DNA of 64,000 nucleotides from Ochotona curzoniae (taxonomy: Eukaryota; Chordata; Mammalia; Lagomorpha; Ochotonidae). The stretch's first letter is position 1, and each line of letters starts with the position of its first letter. The notes under the pieces were generated by a model. It worked only from the letters and a program-made list of their open reading frames with translations. It was not told the origin of the DNA and ran no database searches. Of the stretch, positions 12,590 to 23,600 are shown in pieces. A program made the position numbers and the translations under genes. Where the stretch lies: NCBI RefSeq assembly GCF_017591425.1, contig NW_024466004.1, positions 37,760,501 to 37,824,500 of the forward strand, read 5' to 3'.

Positions 12590-12775
12590 AGATGCAGTTT
12601 AATAACTGAATGATGAACTTATGACTGTTTATGGAAGACTATGCTATTGTAATAAAATAGGGGAAATCGGGGTGGGGCGATGCAGGGGAGGCGGATTTGG
12701 GATTGGGAGAGAAAATCCCTGAACCCGTGGAACTGCATCATAAAATAATACAATAGATAAAATAATTAATTTTTT
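12590..12775 (+). mobile_element. LINE-1 3' end, sense orientation
   Basis: 'tgaatgatgaacttatgactgtttatg...' followed by a G-rich tract, 'gaactgcatcataaaataatac' and an A/T-rich tail. The same terminal module occurs at 44575-44775 and 60585-60770 and resembles the end of L1 copy 1. Confidence 0.75.
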
Positions 12776-13899
12776 TAAAAGAAGCAACTTCTGGAAAAGA
12801 AGACGAATAAAACGGAAGCAACTTTTAGTACTTGCCATAACTTGGACTAAGTCCTTGTGCAAGGTGAAACAATCTAATGACAAAGACCAAATCATGCATA
12901 GTCCCACTTGTTTGAAATCCCTAGAGTAGTTACATGCCTAGAGCGGTAAAGCAGAATGGTAGTTGCTGGGGGAAGGAAGGTGATGGGAGGGAGTTGATAA
13001 GGAGCATTTTCCCAGGGAAAGTTTGGGAAGGTAAGGATGTTTTGCAAATGGATGGCGGTGATGACTGTAAAACAATTCAAATGCACACAAACCTGCTGAA
13101 CTGTACTTAGAAATGGTTAAAACACACTTCTCGCCTTTGGCTAAGAGTAACAGTTACGTTATGCAAATTTTACTGAAAGTTTTTAATGTTATCTATTTTG
13201 GACAAGTCAGGGGATTTCAAATGCTTTGGACTCGCTTGTGAGAGCTGCAAACTATCTTTCCCTTTCCTTGTCAGCGTTACTAGCTTGTTAATGCCATTTT
13301 ACTCAAACCCAAGAAACAGAAACAAACCGTGGAACAGAGAAATTTCACAGAAAACTGAATTTAGGAAAATGATGATTTATTTGTGGACCTATATATTTGC
13401 TTTCTCGACCAAAAGCTTCGCACTGGATACACTCACATGCATCCCATTCTCAAAATCACAAGAAAGAGAAGAAGCGCCAGAAGACGGAGGACCCCAGCGG
13501 GCCCAATGGTCCTCCCTCCCTCTCCCCTCACACTCAACCCTCATCCCCACACTCCCTACAAAGGTCCGCTTTAGAGTCCGGGAGCTGTCCACGCAGCGCT
13601 GCTGTTTTTCCCTGGGGTTTTAATCGTGAATAAACGAGGGACTGCATGCCAGTGACTTCATGGTGTCCGACTTAAGCCGTGCTCTGTCCGACTCTGAAGG
13701 AGTGCTACATCCCACCGCTCCCTTTAGAACCCTACACTACGAAATTTCAAGCGCTCCTTTCCTGAGCCTCGCTCTTCCTCCCCGCACTCCTCCCACTCAT
13801 CTTTCTCCCACTCTCTTTTTCCTCCTTTGAGATTTATAGCGGTGTGCTCACGCAGCCACAAGCCTCAAGCAAATCGCACAGCACTACGGAAGAAAACTC
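12776..13899. other. Upstream flank of NT5E, no recognised gene
   Basis: A duplicated 'gaagcaactt' occurs at about 12781 and 12815. From 13400 the DNA becomes CT-rich and gradually GC-richer toward the promoter. The open frames at 13186-13633 overlap each other in several frames and show no family resemblance. Confidence 0.5.
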
Positions 13900-14295
13900 C
13901 GTGCCTCAGGGAAAGCAGGAGACAGCACGACTCAGCTGGAGCAGCCACCCCCCTCCCCGGGCCCGGAAAGCAAGGCGCAGCCCACCGGAGTGGAGTTTCC
14001 GGCTCCGAGGCTTCCCCGTTGGGCGCGGAGCGTGGCCGGTGCCCGCTCACCGCCGGGAACAACCTCCTCACTGTTCCTGCAGGCCACGGGTGCCAGTCGC
14101 CAGCCGCGCCCGGGCCTCCGGGCGGCCAGGGTCGAATCGGGTGACCGCTCGGGGTGTGCGTCGCTCACTAGCCTGCCTCCGCGGAGAAGGAGGGCCCGTC
14201 CCGGGCCCCGCCTCCGGTCCCGGTGACTAGCCCCAGCCCCAGACGATCGCCCACACTTGCCAGCGCTCGCCAGCGTTCGCCCTGTTCCGCGCGTC
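13900..14295 (+). promoter_or_regulatory. NT5E: NT5E CpG-rich promoter and 5'UTR
   Basis: The sequence changes sharply from AT-rich intergenic DNA to GC- and CpG-rich DNA from about 13900, and this continues through exon 1 to about 14640. A GC box on the minus strand (ccccgcctcc, 14206-14215) fits Sp1-type binding. A short direct repeat of 'gccagcg(c/t)tcgcc' lies at about 14260-14281, just before the start codon. I see no convincing TATA box at a fixed distance, so dispersed CpG-island initiation is likely. The transcription start cannot be placed from sequence alone. Confidence 0.75.
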
Positions 14296-14634
14296 ATGTG
14301 TCCCCGAGCCGTGCCAGTGCCAGCGCTGCAGCTTTTGGCTCTGGGCGCGCTGCTGTGGCCGGCGGCCGATGCCTGGGAGCTCACGATCCTGCACACCAAC
14401 GACGTGCACAGCCGACTGGAACAGACCAGCGAGGACTCTAACAAGTGTGTCAACGCCAGCCTCTGCGTCGGCGGCGTGGCGCGACTCTTCACCAAGGTGC
14501 AACAGATCCGCCAAGCCGAGCGCAATGTGCTGCTGCTGGACGCAGGCGACCAGTACCAGGGCACCATGTGGTTCACCGTGTACGAGGGCGCCGAGGTGGC
14601 ACACTTCATGAACGCTCTGGGCTACGATGCCATG
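14296..14634 (+). CDS. NT5E: NT5E exon 1, coding part (residues 1-113)
   Basis: Starts at ATG 14296 and ends in codon ATG (M113) at the donor gtaagt, phase 0. It encodes the 26-residue signal peptide and the first metal motif ILHTNDVHSR, with D36 and H38 as ligands. It also carries the N53 sequon in a C51-C57 loop and the LLLDAGDQYQG motif with ligand D85. It lies inside the GC-rich promoter island. Confidence 0.97.
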
Positions 14635-17600
14635 GTAAGTCAGATCAAAGCTGGGGGTGGGAGTCCTGGACCGGTGGAAGAAAGCCCGGCAGAAACAGAG
14701 CTTACAGATTTGTGGAAAAAGCGAGACTGGCCAGTGTGCCAAGTACATACACACACGGAGGTGGAGGGTTCGTGTTAAACGGGTGTTCCAGAGCACCACC
14801 ACGAGATGGAGGTATTCAGAGGAGTGCTGACAGTTGTGTACTGGCAGGAACTGATCAAAGTCCCTCACATATCTCCGTCATCTGCTGCTCACTCTTCCAA
14901 AGAATCCTTTATCTCTGTTTCATTGAGAGGAAAATGAGAATCATGGAAACTGAGGAAATGGTTCATCGGAGTGTTCAAATACCTTGTTAAAGGCGATGTT
15001 TGTTGGGTTAAATTCTAGAAATATGGCCAAGAGGGATTGATGACACAGTGGTAAATAAATGTAAGCAAACTACTACCTGGTAGTTTTGCATGTGTGTGTG
15101 TGTGTGATGGTTTTTTTGTTTTTGTTTTTGTTTTTTAATGAAATCACTACCTAAGTTTCACAGTAGGTAAAATCTAAAGCAGGGAGATTCAGTAAGATGT
15201 TGAAGAAGCTTGGACCAAGAAAACTGACAGCATTGGAAGAGGAAGAATAAAGCAAGAGTGCACATGTGTGGAAGGAAAGGATAGGTGTGGTCCTGGCTGG
15301 GACACGCACAAGGCTGGCATTACATGCAGTACCAGAAAAGCTCACAGATCGTGAGAGTGCAAGGCTGTATTTTTTTCCTGCGCTGGAAACTTGGAAAATG
15401 ACAACAGGAAAACATGAGAGAGCACCCAGATTCAGACAAAGGAGAGCAGGAGAGAATTCCCTCTGGGCTGTTAGTTAAGAAATTCCTAGAGACACTCAAC
15501 AACAGCAGCAGATCCCTAACCCCTGAGTTCATCTGTGGGACTCACCATTATCTGGATTCTACACAACAACCACAAGTCTGAAGAACCCTGTGTTCTTTCT
15601 GCTTTGCTATCGCCCTGGCAAGGCCTGCCTGATGCTTTGCGAGAAGCAGTGAGAACATAAATATTTGTAGAACTGAATTGTTACTGGCCTGTCTCCGCTT
15701 CCTCCCAGAAGAGCAGCATAAGCCTTACATGGATGTGTTTGGATTTTACATGTAAACCACAATTTGCCAGCTTTACTTTTTGTGACACCCTTTTCTCCAC
15801 AGTTGTGTGAATTCCTTTTAGTAGGGGAAAAATAATCTTTCCAACTAATAGTATTCCTCTCTTTAAGTCTCTCGAGTTTACAGTGTTAATCATCGCACCA
15901 ATTCATTATCACTGCAGATCTGACTGAGGTTGAAAAACCCTAGTACAAGTTATAGCCTATCTCTTTTGGGCAGGTTTAGAATATTTTCCCTGAGGTGGAA
16001 TTACTGTCTTGCAATTTTTACTCAAAATAATCAAAGTGAGGCCTGAAGAAAGGGACTATATACATCATTTTTGACCAGTGGGAGGAGATCACGTGCAAGA
16101 ATGGTTGCAGCTTCACATCAAGCTTGCTCTCTGCCGTTTGGGGGTTTGGCAAATAGGATTTGACCTGCAGTCTTCCTTCCTGAAGATTGCTTCACCACTG
16201 TGGCAAGAAATAGCTTCTCATTGTGTGAGTCTTTGCTCTGCCTCATTCATTCTATTATAGAGACTTTCCACTAAATTTTTAATTTGCTCCATTGAGCCCT
16301 TCGTTTCTAATAATTCTGCTTGATTTTGTTTCAGTGTTGCTATTTCCTGTGTGACATATTCTTTGGATTCCTTCATGTACTTCTTGTTGTTGATAAGAAG
16401 CTTTATAATGAGTTTTCTGAATTTTGTATCCCCCATTTCCTCAATGTATTTCTCAGTTAACTCTGAGGTTGACAAAGGTGCTGTGGTTGGACTGTGGTTT
16501 GTACAACCTTTCTCTGACTTCCAACACAAGCAGTTCCCAGAATTTAGGAAGACATCAAGTATTCTAAATAATTAGGTTGTTAGTGGTGTTAATCTTGTTA
16601 GAACCTGCTGACTGGTAGGTCTGAGGAACTCCTGGATGTATTTTGACCCATAGAATGCCAAAGTGGGTATTATTTTCCCTGTGGTACCAGTGCAATGCAC
16701 TGAACCGGAAATCACTCTCAGCTCAGCGCATGCACAGCTCACTATTGTCACTCCAGTCTCATAGCCTTTGCTACAATATACAATAGTACCTGATGTGTCA
16801 CTGGTGGAGTTCTGGATCTACTGGCTGTTGGGTCTGGTGGCTATCCAGACCTATTTTGGATGGAACCAGTTTAGTGCATGCACAGGGCCATCCTGCAGCC
16901 TTTGCCTCCTTACCCAAAATGGTGCCTGATGCAGCTCTGGTGGGGGGTCTGGGCTGTGAATTCAACCTATTCCTGTACCACCTGTTTGGGAAAGCAGTAG
17001 AGGATAGCACAAAGCCTTGGGACCCTATGCCCATGTGGGAAACCTGGAAGCAGTTTCTGGCTCCTGGCTTTGAATTGGCTCAGCTGTAACCATTACGGCC
17101 CTGTGGAGTGAGTTTCTTATAGGTAGTATATAATTGGGTCTTTTTTTTATTGTTATTATTATTTTATCCATTTGACTCTGATCTATGTCTTTTGCTGGGA
17201 AATTTAATCTATTTTGCTTTAAGCTTAATATTGATAAATAAGAAGTAACTCCTGTCACATTGTTCATTGCTCACTGGTATTTTCATTTATTCTGGTTTTT
17301 TTTATGGTTTTTGCTTATCTGGGAAATGTTTTATTTTTATTTCATCTCTAAAGGATAGCTTTGCTAGATATAATATTCTTGGTTGGAAGTTTTCTTGCTT
17401 GAAGATCTTGTATATATCAGCCCATTCTCTTTGGCCTATTGGGTTTCTTTTTTTTTTTTTTTTAGATGTATTTATTTTGTTGGTTTTTATTATTATCATT
17501 ACTATTTTAGATTATGTTTATATAGTTGATCAGAGTGGGAAGGACCTAGGGCTAGGGAGAAGTGGATGTGATCATTGTTTCCAAACTTTCTATTTCTTCT

Positions 17601-20600
17601 TGCCAATTCTGTGGGAAGTGGGAGGATAAGCAGATAGGCCATACTCAGCCTCCCGATCATTCCAGTACCCGAAGATAGGGAAAGGCCCCCTGATATCAAC
17701 CCAGGGTCACAATGATGCTCATGCTCTGAGGGTTCTTCCCAGGTGGATGCGATGGTTCCAGAATACTGTTGATCTCACCAATCTATGGATAAGGAATCTC
17801 TTCCAATGTCCACTGGCTGACACAGTCAACCTTATAGTCTCCATTCACCCAGATATTTGCTGTCATCGTTTGGCTGGAGTAGTTCTCCATATGTTCTAGA
17901 TGTATTTATTTTAAAAGTCAGAGTTACAGAAAGAGAGATTGTCAGTCTGCTAGTTCAGTCATCTAACAACTGCAACAGCCAGCACTGGACCGGGTGAAGA
18001 GTTAAGAGCCAAAAGCTTCATCTGGATTTCCCACATGGGCAGTAAGCACCCACTTGGACCATCCCTTCATTCCACTGCTTTCTCAGACCATTATCAGGGA
18101 GCTGGGTCAGAAGAGGAGCAACCAGGGCAAGAACCAGTGCCCATATGGATGTCAACTTCACAGGCTTTATTTGCTATGCCACACTGCTGGCCTCCACCTA
18201 AAGAGGTTCTGCTTAAAAGTGCTGGAGGAGGTGGCATGTGAGTGACTTGAAGCACAGGGTCTGAGATGAGGTGGGCTGAGACAGGAGTTGGGCGGGTCCT
18301 GTAGGGCATTCCAGACATTCCTGAGGAGATAAGGCCAGGATGACCCATCTGGACTCACTCTCACACTACCTCAGGCCAGCATCCTGCTCTACCCAGACTA
18401 ACAAATACAGAATGACTTTCACTTTGCCTTTGTTTTTGCAACAACCTAAATACATATAAAGATAAATATCTTGGGGGCAGCACTGTGACAGAGCTGGTTA
18501 GAGATGATTGTTAGAGACCTGACAGCTCCACTTCCTATGCAGACCCGTGCTGATGTACCTGGGAAAGCAGCCAAAAATGACTCAACTCTGCGGGGCCCCT
18601 GTCTCCCACATGCAACCATTTAGGAAGTGAACCAGCAGATAAAAGTCCCCTCTCTCTCTTCCTCTCTCTAACTCCACATTTCAAAGAAATAAAAGATAGA
18701 TCTTTTTAAAAAGAAAAATAAAGTCTGGTGCTAGTCTGATGGGCTTCTTTATGTGTAACTTGACATTTTTTCTTACGTTGTCTTTAGGATTTTCCCCTTG
18801 TCCTTGACTTTTGACAATTTGACTATAACCTGCTTGGAAAAAAAGTCTTCTTGTTGAGTCTGGTTGGGGTTCTTTAAACTTCTTAGATCTTGATATCCAT
18901 GTCCCTTTCAAGACTTGAGGAATTATCAACCACTAATGTTATCCCATAGGTCCTCAAAGCCTTTTTCTTTTTTTTCTCCTTGTTCACTTCATGGTATCAT
19001 TTATATGGTACATATATGGTGCTGTTTTAAATTTTTTCTTCATTTTTAACTGATTTTTTTTCAAGTCTTGTCCTCAGGATCAGAAATTCTTTCTTCTGCT
19101 TAGTCAGGTCTGTTGTTGAATCCTCCAACTATATGTTTTTGGTTTTGTTTTATGGAGATTTTCAGTTCAAACTTTTTTATTATTTGTGGGGTTTAAGTTT
19201 ATTACAAAGGTGATTACAGCCTCATATAGGTTATATCACCAATTAGGATGAAGAGACTCTTCAGAGCCACTGGACTTTGCCAATGCCTCAGTCATGTTTC
19301 TGGTACTATGGGACACAGACACAGAGGGGACTGCTTTCTTGACTGATTAAGCAAGTATGAGTGATTCTGGAGCCTTTGGCACCAGTAGATGTGGCCCTTG
19401 AACTGTGTGACAAAATGGGACCTTCCCTAGGTTGTACTGGGTGGGCACAGGTTATGAAGGGACTTAGAAAACCAAAGGTCCTGGTCCCAGCACTGGAAGA
19501 TGTAAGGGAAACACTACTTTAGTTCCATGGCATAAACAAAGGCTTTGCTGGGGATTACGCACTTGCAGACATAAGCCTGGAACATTGAGACAGAGCCTTC
19601 CCCAGGTCCCAGGAGGCAAGCTCGAGTGCTACTAAACTTTCAGAAGCTATCACAGTTCCAAAGCTGCACGTAGACTTTACCCAGTGATCATGCTTCTTTT
19701 GCAGGCTATGCTATTTGTGTTGTGGCAGGCATGAGTCTAAAACAGCAGGATTGAAACAGTGTCATCTCCAGGTCCCAGGAGAAGAACTCAGGTGATTCTG
19801 TGGAATAGAGCTCTAAAAATCCTAGTCTCAGAGCCAACGTAATTTACCCACACCCCACAGGTTTGCAATATGTTGTACTGGGGATTGTGTTCTGACCTAG
19901 GTGATCCTGGATCACTGTGATGCAGATAAAGCCTTCCCAGGGCCCTAAGACAGGTGTCCCTTGAGCTTAAAAGAGCAAACAATCACAGATCCACAGCTGT
20001 AGGACTTTGAGGGTACCTTACCCTGGTTGCACATGGAGAATATACTTCAGACTGGAGATCGTGCCCTAGCAGTGCAAGCCTTGAGTAAAGGAACACACAC
20101 AGGGCCTTCCTTGTGGGGCAGGGGGAAGGAAGATGCATGTGTTCCTGAAACTTGTAATTCCAACCAAAACTCATAGTCGCAGAGTTGCATGATGCAATGA
20201 GGGCCTCACCCAGGTCACACAGAGAAAGTGCAGGTTATGTTGGGGACTAGTACTCACCATCCTGAAGCAAAAGAACTCAGACAGGGCCCTCCTGATCCTA
20301 TAAGTGAGTGTGAGTTCCACCCACAGCCACACACTCAGAGCTGCAAGACCCAGAAGAGACTACCCCAGTTCCCACAGGGCGTGTACGGGTGATGCTGGGG
20401 CCTGTGCTCTAGCCACCACCCTGTACCTGTGCTTAGAGACAAAGATGTTCCCTTTGGGGCTTGTGTGTGGGCTGATGGTGATATCCAACCTCAGAAAGGA
20501 GAGGGTAGTTTCTCTATAGCATGCAGAGTGAGTGGACTTGGCTCTGAAACTTGTGTCTAGACACTCCAGAGCTTCAGTTTGCAGTGGAACCTGTTCTTGG

Positions 20601-23600
20601 TCCCGTGAGTACCCTGGGGCTTCTAAGAGTAAAGGGGCTGCTTTCTGTCCATCCCCTCAAACAGAAAATTTAATTTAGCAGAAACTTGAGTTCAGGAGTT
20701 TGGGGATAGAGAAACACAGGTGGAATTCATTTCTGAAGTAAATAGGCATTCAAACCCTGATCAGTTTTCTGAACTGGATTTAAAGTCATTGAGAACTATG
20801 AAATGTTCAACCTCCTGGACATGCAGTTCTGCCTTTGTTGTTCTAATTCTCTGTGGCACAGGTTGGTGCAAGGCCTATAAAATCAGTTATCTTCCCTGTC
20901 CAGATTTGCTCTATTCCAGGGGGTGGGAGTTTCGGGGGGAATCCCAGCCTATACAAAATTGTACCACATAATTCAAAATTCAAAATAAAAATATATTTTT
21001 AAAAAAGATTTGCTCTATTTTTCTTGACTTTTAAGAATTTTAGCTATTTATTGTGATTAAAATTTTAGAGATTGTATTTTCTGATGTTCTATTTATCAAT
21101 TTGATCCTCAGTGTTTTTTATTGGATGCATAGCCTTCATTTAGTGTAATAGTTACTCTTGTGGTTGGTACTTTTGAAAGCTGATGTCATAGTGTGGTCAC
21201 CTGAGAAATTTGGACTCTTGTCATGGAGAACCAGGGGTTATGGAGTAGAGTGGCTGCTGTGGTATAATATTTTTTAAATGGCCTCTGTCACTAGTGCCTA
21301 TCATAAGAGAGCTTTTTGTTATCCACAAGAAGACCCTTGAATGAGATCTGACTGTATTCCAATGAAGTAACTTTGGGTGAGATGGTTACCAAACAGACCA
21401 GATGCTTAGAGGATAACAGAGTTAGAACTTTCAGTCTTACCTATCAACCTGAACAAAAGGGCAGTGTGATGGAAAACAAGGTCTGTGAAAATTCTTGGCC
21501 ATGTTTGATAAGATATTTGATGCTGAACATAGGAAGTTCCTGGAGGCCAATGTGACCCATACAGGCATGGGAGCTCTGGATGCCACTTCTCCATCAACAA
21601 CAGCAACTTCACATCTTGTCCTGTACTCTTCTACCATTTGATTATCTCCGAGTTGAATCATTTATAAGTCCACTGAATCATTCTAATGTTGAAGCATGAG
21701 GCTGGAGTCATTAAAACCTCCATTTATAACTGTTCAGTTAGAAGTGTATGTGGCTGGGAGAGGAGAGTGGGCTGGCAATTGAAACGCTCATATCCCCATA
21801 TTGGAGTGTTTGGCACCCAGCTCCAGCTCTTGACTTCAGCTTCTTGCTAATACAGACAGTAGGAGACAGCAGGTGGCAGTCCCATTAAGAAGGTTTATGT
21901 CACGATGTTGGAAACTTGCATTAAGACCTCAGTTACCAAGTTTTGACCTGGTCCAGCTCCAGCTTTTCAAGGCACTTGGAGACTGAACCAGTGAAAGGGA
22001 GTTCTCACTCTCTCCTTTAATATATTTAAAATTAAATTTAATTAATCGTGATTAACAATTTCAAGTTTAAGTAACCCAGGACTGTCAACTGGAATCTTAA
22101 TTTGTCCGATATAATGCTAAGTCCAAGCAGACAGTGTCAGAATTAAATGATTAATCATCTAGTTGTTGTGTGCAAAAAAAAAAAAAAAACTGAAGAATTT
22201 GATTAGTTTGAGAAAAAAATGTTTAAGCCACATATTTGAAAAGTGAGCAAAAATGGAAGAGAGTTGAAAAAGATCAGAGAAGGATAAGAAACATGAGAAG
22301 GAGACTGAGCAGTAATCTAAGTGTGAGATGCTCAGGACTGAACTGCAGTGTTAGGGCTGAATCCATGAGAACCATCTTCACTGAGCAGGCAGTGTGGCAG
22401 AGGATAAAGGAGATGAACTTGGGACTACGACTGTGTAGAATCAAGTCCCCTCCCTACCCCTTAGGATCTCTGGACTATGGGAAGTTCATTCATCTCATGG
22501 GACCTCCACTCCACATGTGTAAAAGGTGTACAGGTAATCTCTTCCAAGGTTGCTGGGTCTAGAGGAGATGATGATGCATGTAAAGTGCTTAGGACAGTGC
22601 CAGTCCATTTAAAGGATCTGCAAGTGCTGCCTGGGCCCTCCTTCTGTCAGCAGGCTGGTTTAGGAAAGAGTGACCAACAGAAGATAAGAGGGTTAAAGCT
22701 CAAGTACCAAGAGTATAGTGCTGTAGTACTATGAAGTACTATAACAGGATACCTGAGTATGGAAAATGTATAAGAAAAAGATATTTATTTGGCTCACAGT
22801 TATGACCATTAGGAAGGTCAAGATCCAGGAGGCATCAGGCATCACATGGCATAAGGGACACACCCCAAAGACAGGCAAGTTAGCATTGACAAAAGACCTA
22901 GTCTCAAGATAACCCATTAACCCGTGAACAGACTAATTTTTTCTGGAGAACAGAGAACTCAGAGTCCAGCAACTTAATAAAAGTCCGACTGGACTCCACT
23001 ATGGGGATTAAATGTCAACACAAGTGTCAATGGAACATCCAAATCATAGCACTGCCAGACTATTGAAGGCTGCTATCTCGAACACAGAAATGCAGACTTA
23101 CAGCTTTCCTGGATTTACTGGACACAGAGATTCTGAGGATGTCCTCGGAAGCATTTGACTGTCAGTAACAGTAATGATTACATAAAAAACATAACATACC
23201 ATTAGAAGGATGCATGCTCATCTGCTAGGATCAACACGCTCTGGCACAGGACTGAGGGATAGACAGCAACCCAACATCAGAAACGGTCCACAATGCCAGG
23301 TATCTAGCAATCCAGCCAATTATGACTTATAATTCTGACATCTTAAGGATGAAGGTGAAGGTCCGTGAGTGTCTGGAAACTGAGCCGCTTGGATTACAGG
23401 GCTTACTGCAACCTCTAGTCCTTGATAGATGAGCTGGTATACGACTGTTCAAATAAAGGCGCACATACCTCCTGCATATGGCTTTCTTATCTTTATAATT
23501 GATCTCCATTGGCTAAAAAAAGAAATTCTGTAATCTGCATTATACCTACTGCACTATATCAATGCTTCTTTATTTTTCTTTTGGCGTGTTTAAGCTGTTC

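Larger units (their letters stand above)
17125..19180 (-). mobile_element. Old L1 (L1M-type) fragment on the minus strand, split by later insertions
   Basis: 17125-17446 ('cttataggtagtatataattggg', 'gatagctttgctagatataatattcttgg') and 18720-19180 ('gtgctagtctgatgggcttc', 'aggtctgttgttgaatcctcc') are consecutive parts of antisense old L1 as I remember these elements. They are separated by a minus-strand lagomorph repeat copy and two CSINEs. Confidence 0.65.

Noticed and set aside
13186..13633. Upstream first exon or separate gene just before NT5E
   Set aside because: Three mutually overlapping frames with no recognisable protein and no clear donor; composition is typical of a promoter flank.
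14257..14295. In-frame 13-codon extension upstream of the NT5E ATG
   Set aside because: The upstream codon is TTG, not ATG. The ATG at 14296 gives the expected signal peptide and the human residue numbering.
14635..14778. Open frame continuing past exon 1
   Set aside because: It reads through the consensus donor gtaagt; exon 2 at 31753 continues the CD73 protein in phase.
13932..14868. Minus-strand open frames of over 200 codons across the NT5E promoter and exon 1
   Set aside because: GC-rich DNA lacks stops by composition; they are antisense to a certain exon, and there is no splice or conservation argument for them.
16218..16529. 103-codon minus-strand frame with coiled-coil character as a possible host gene
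   Set aside because: Its sequence is that of an L1 ORF1 coiled coil, with L1 5'UTR next to it.
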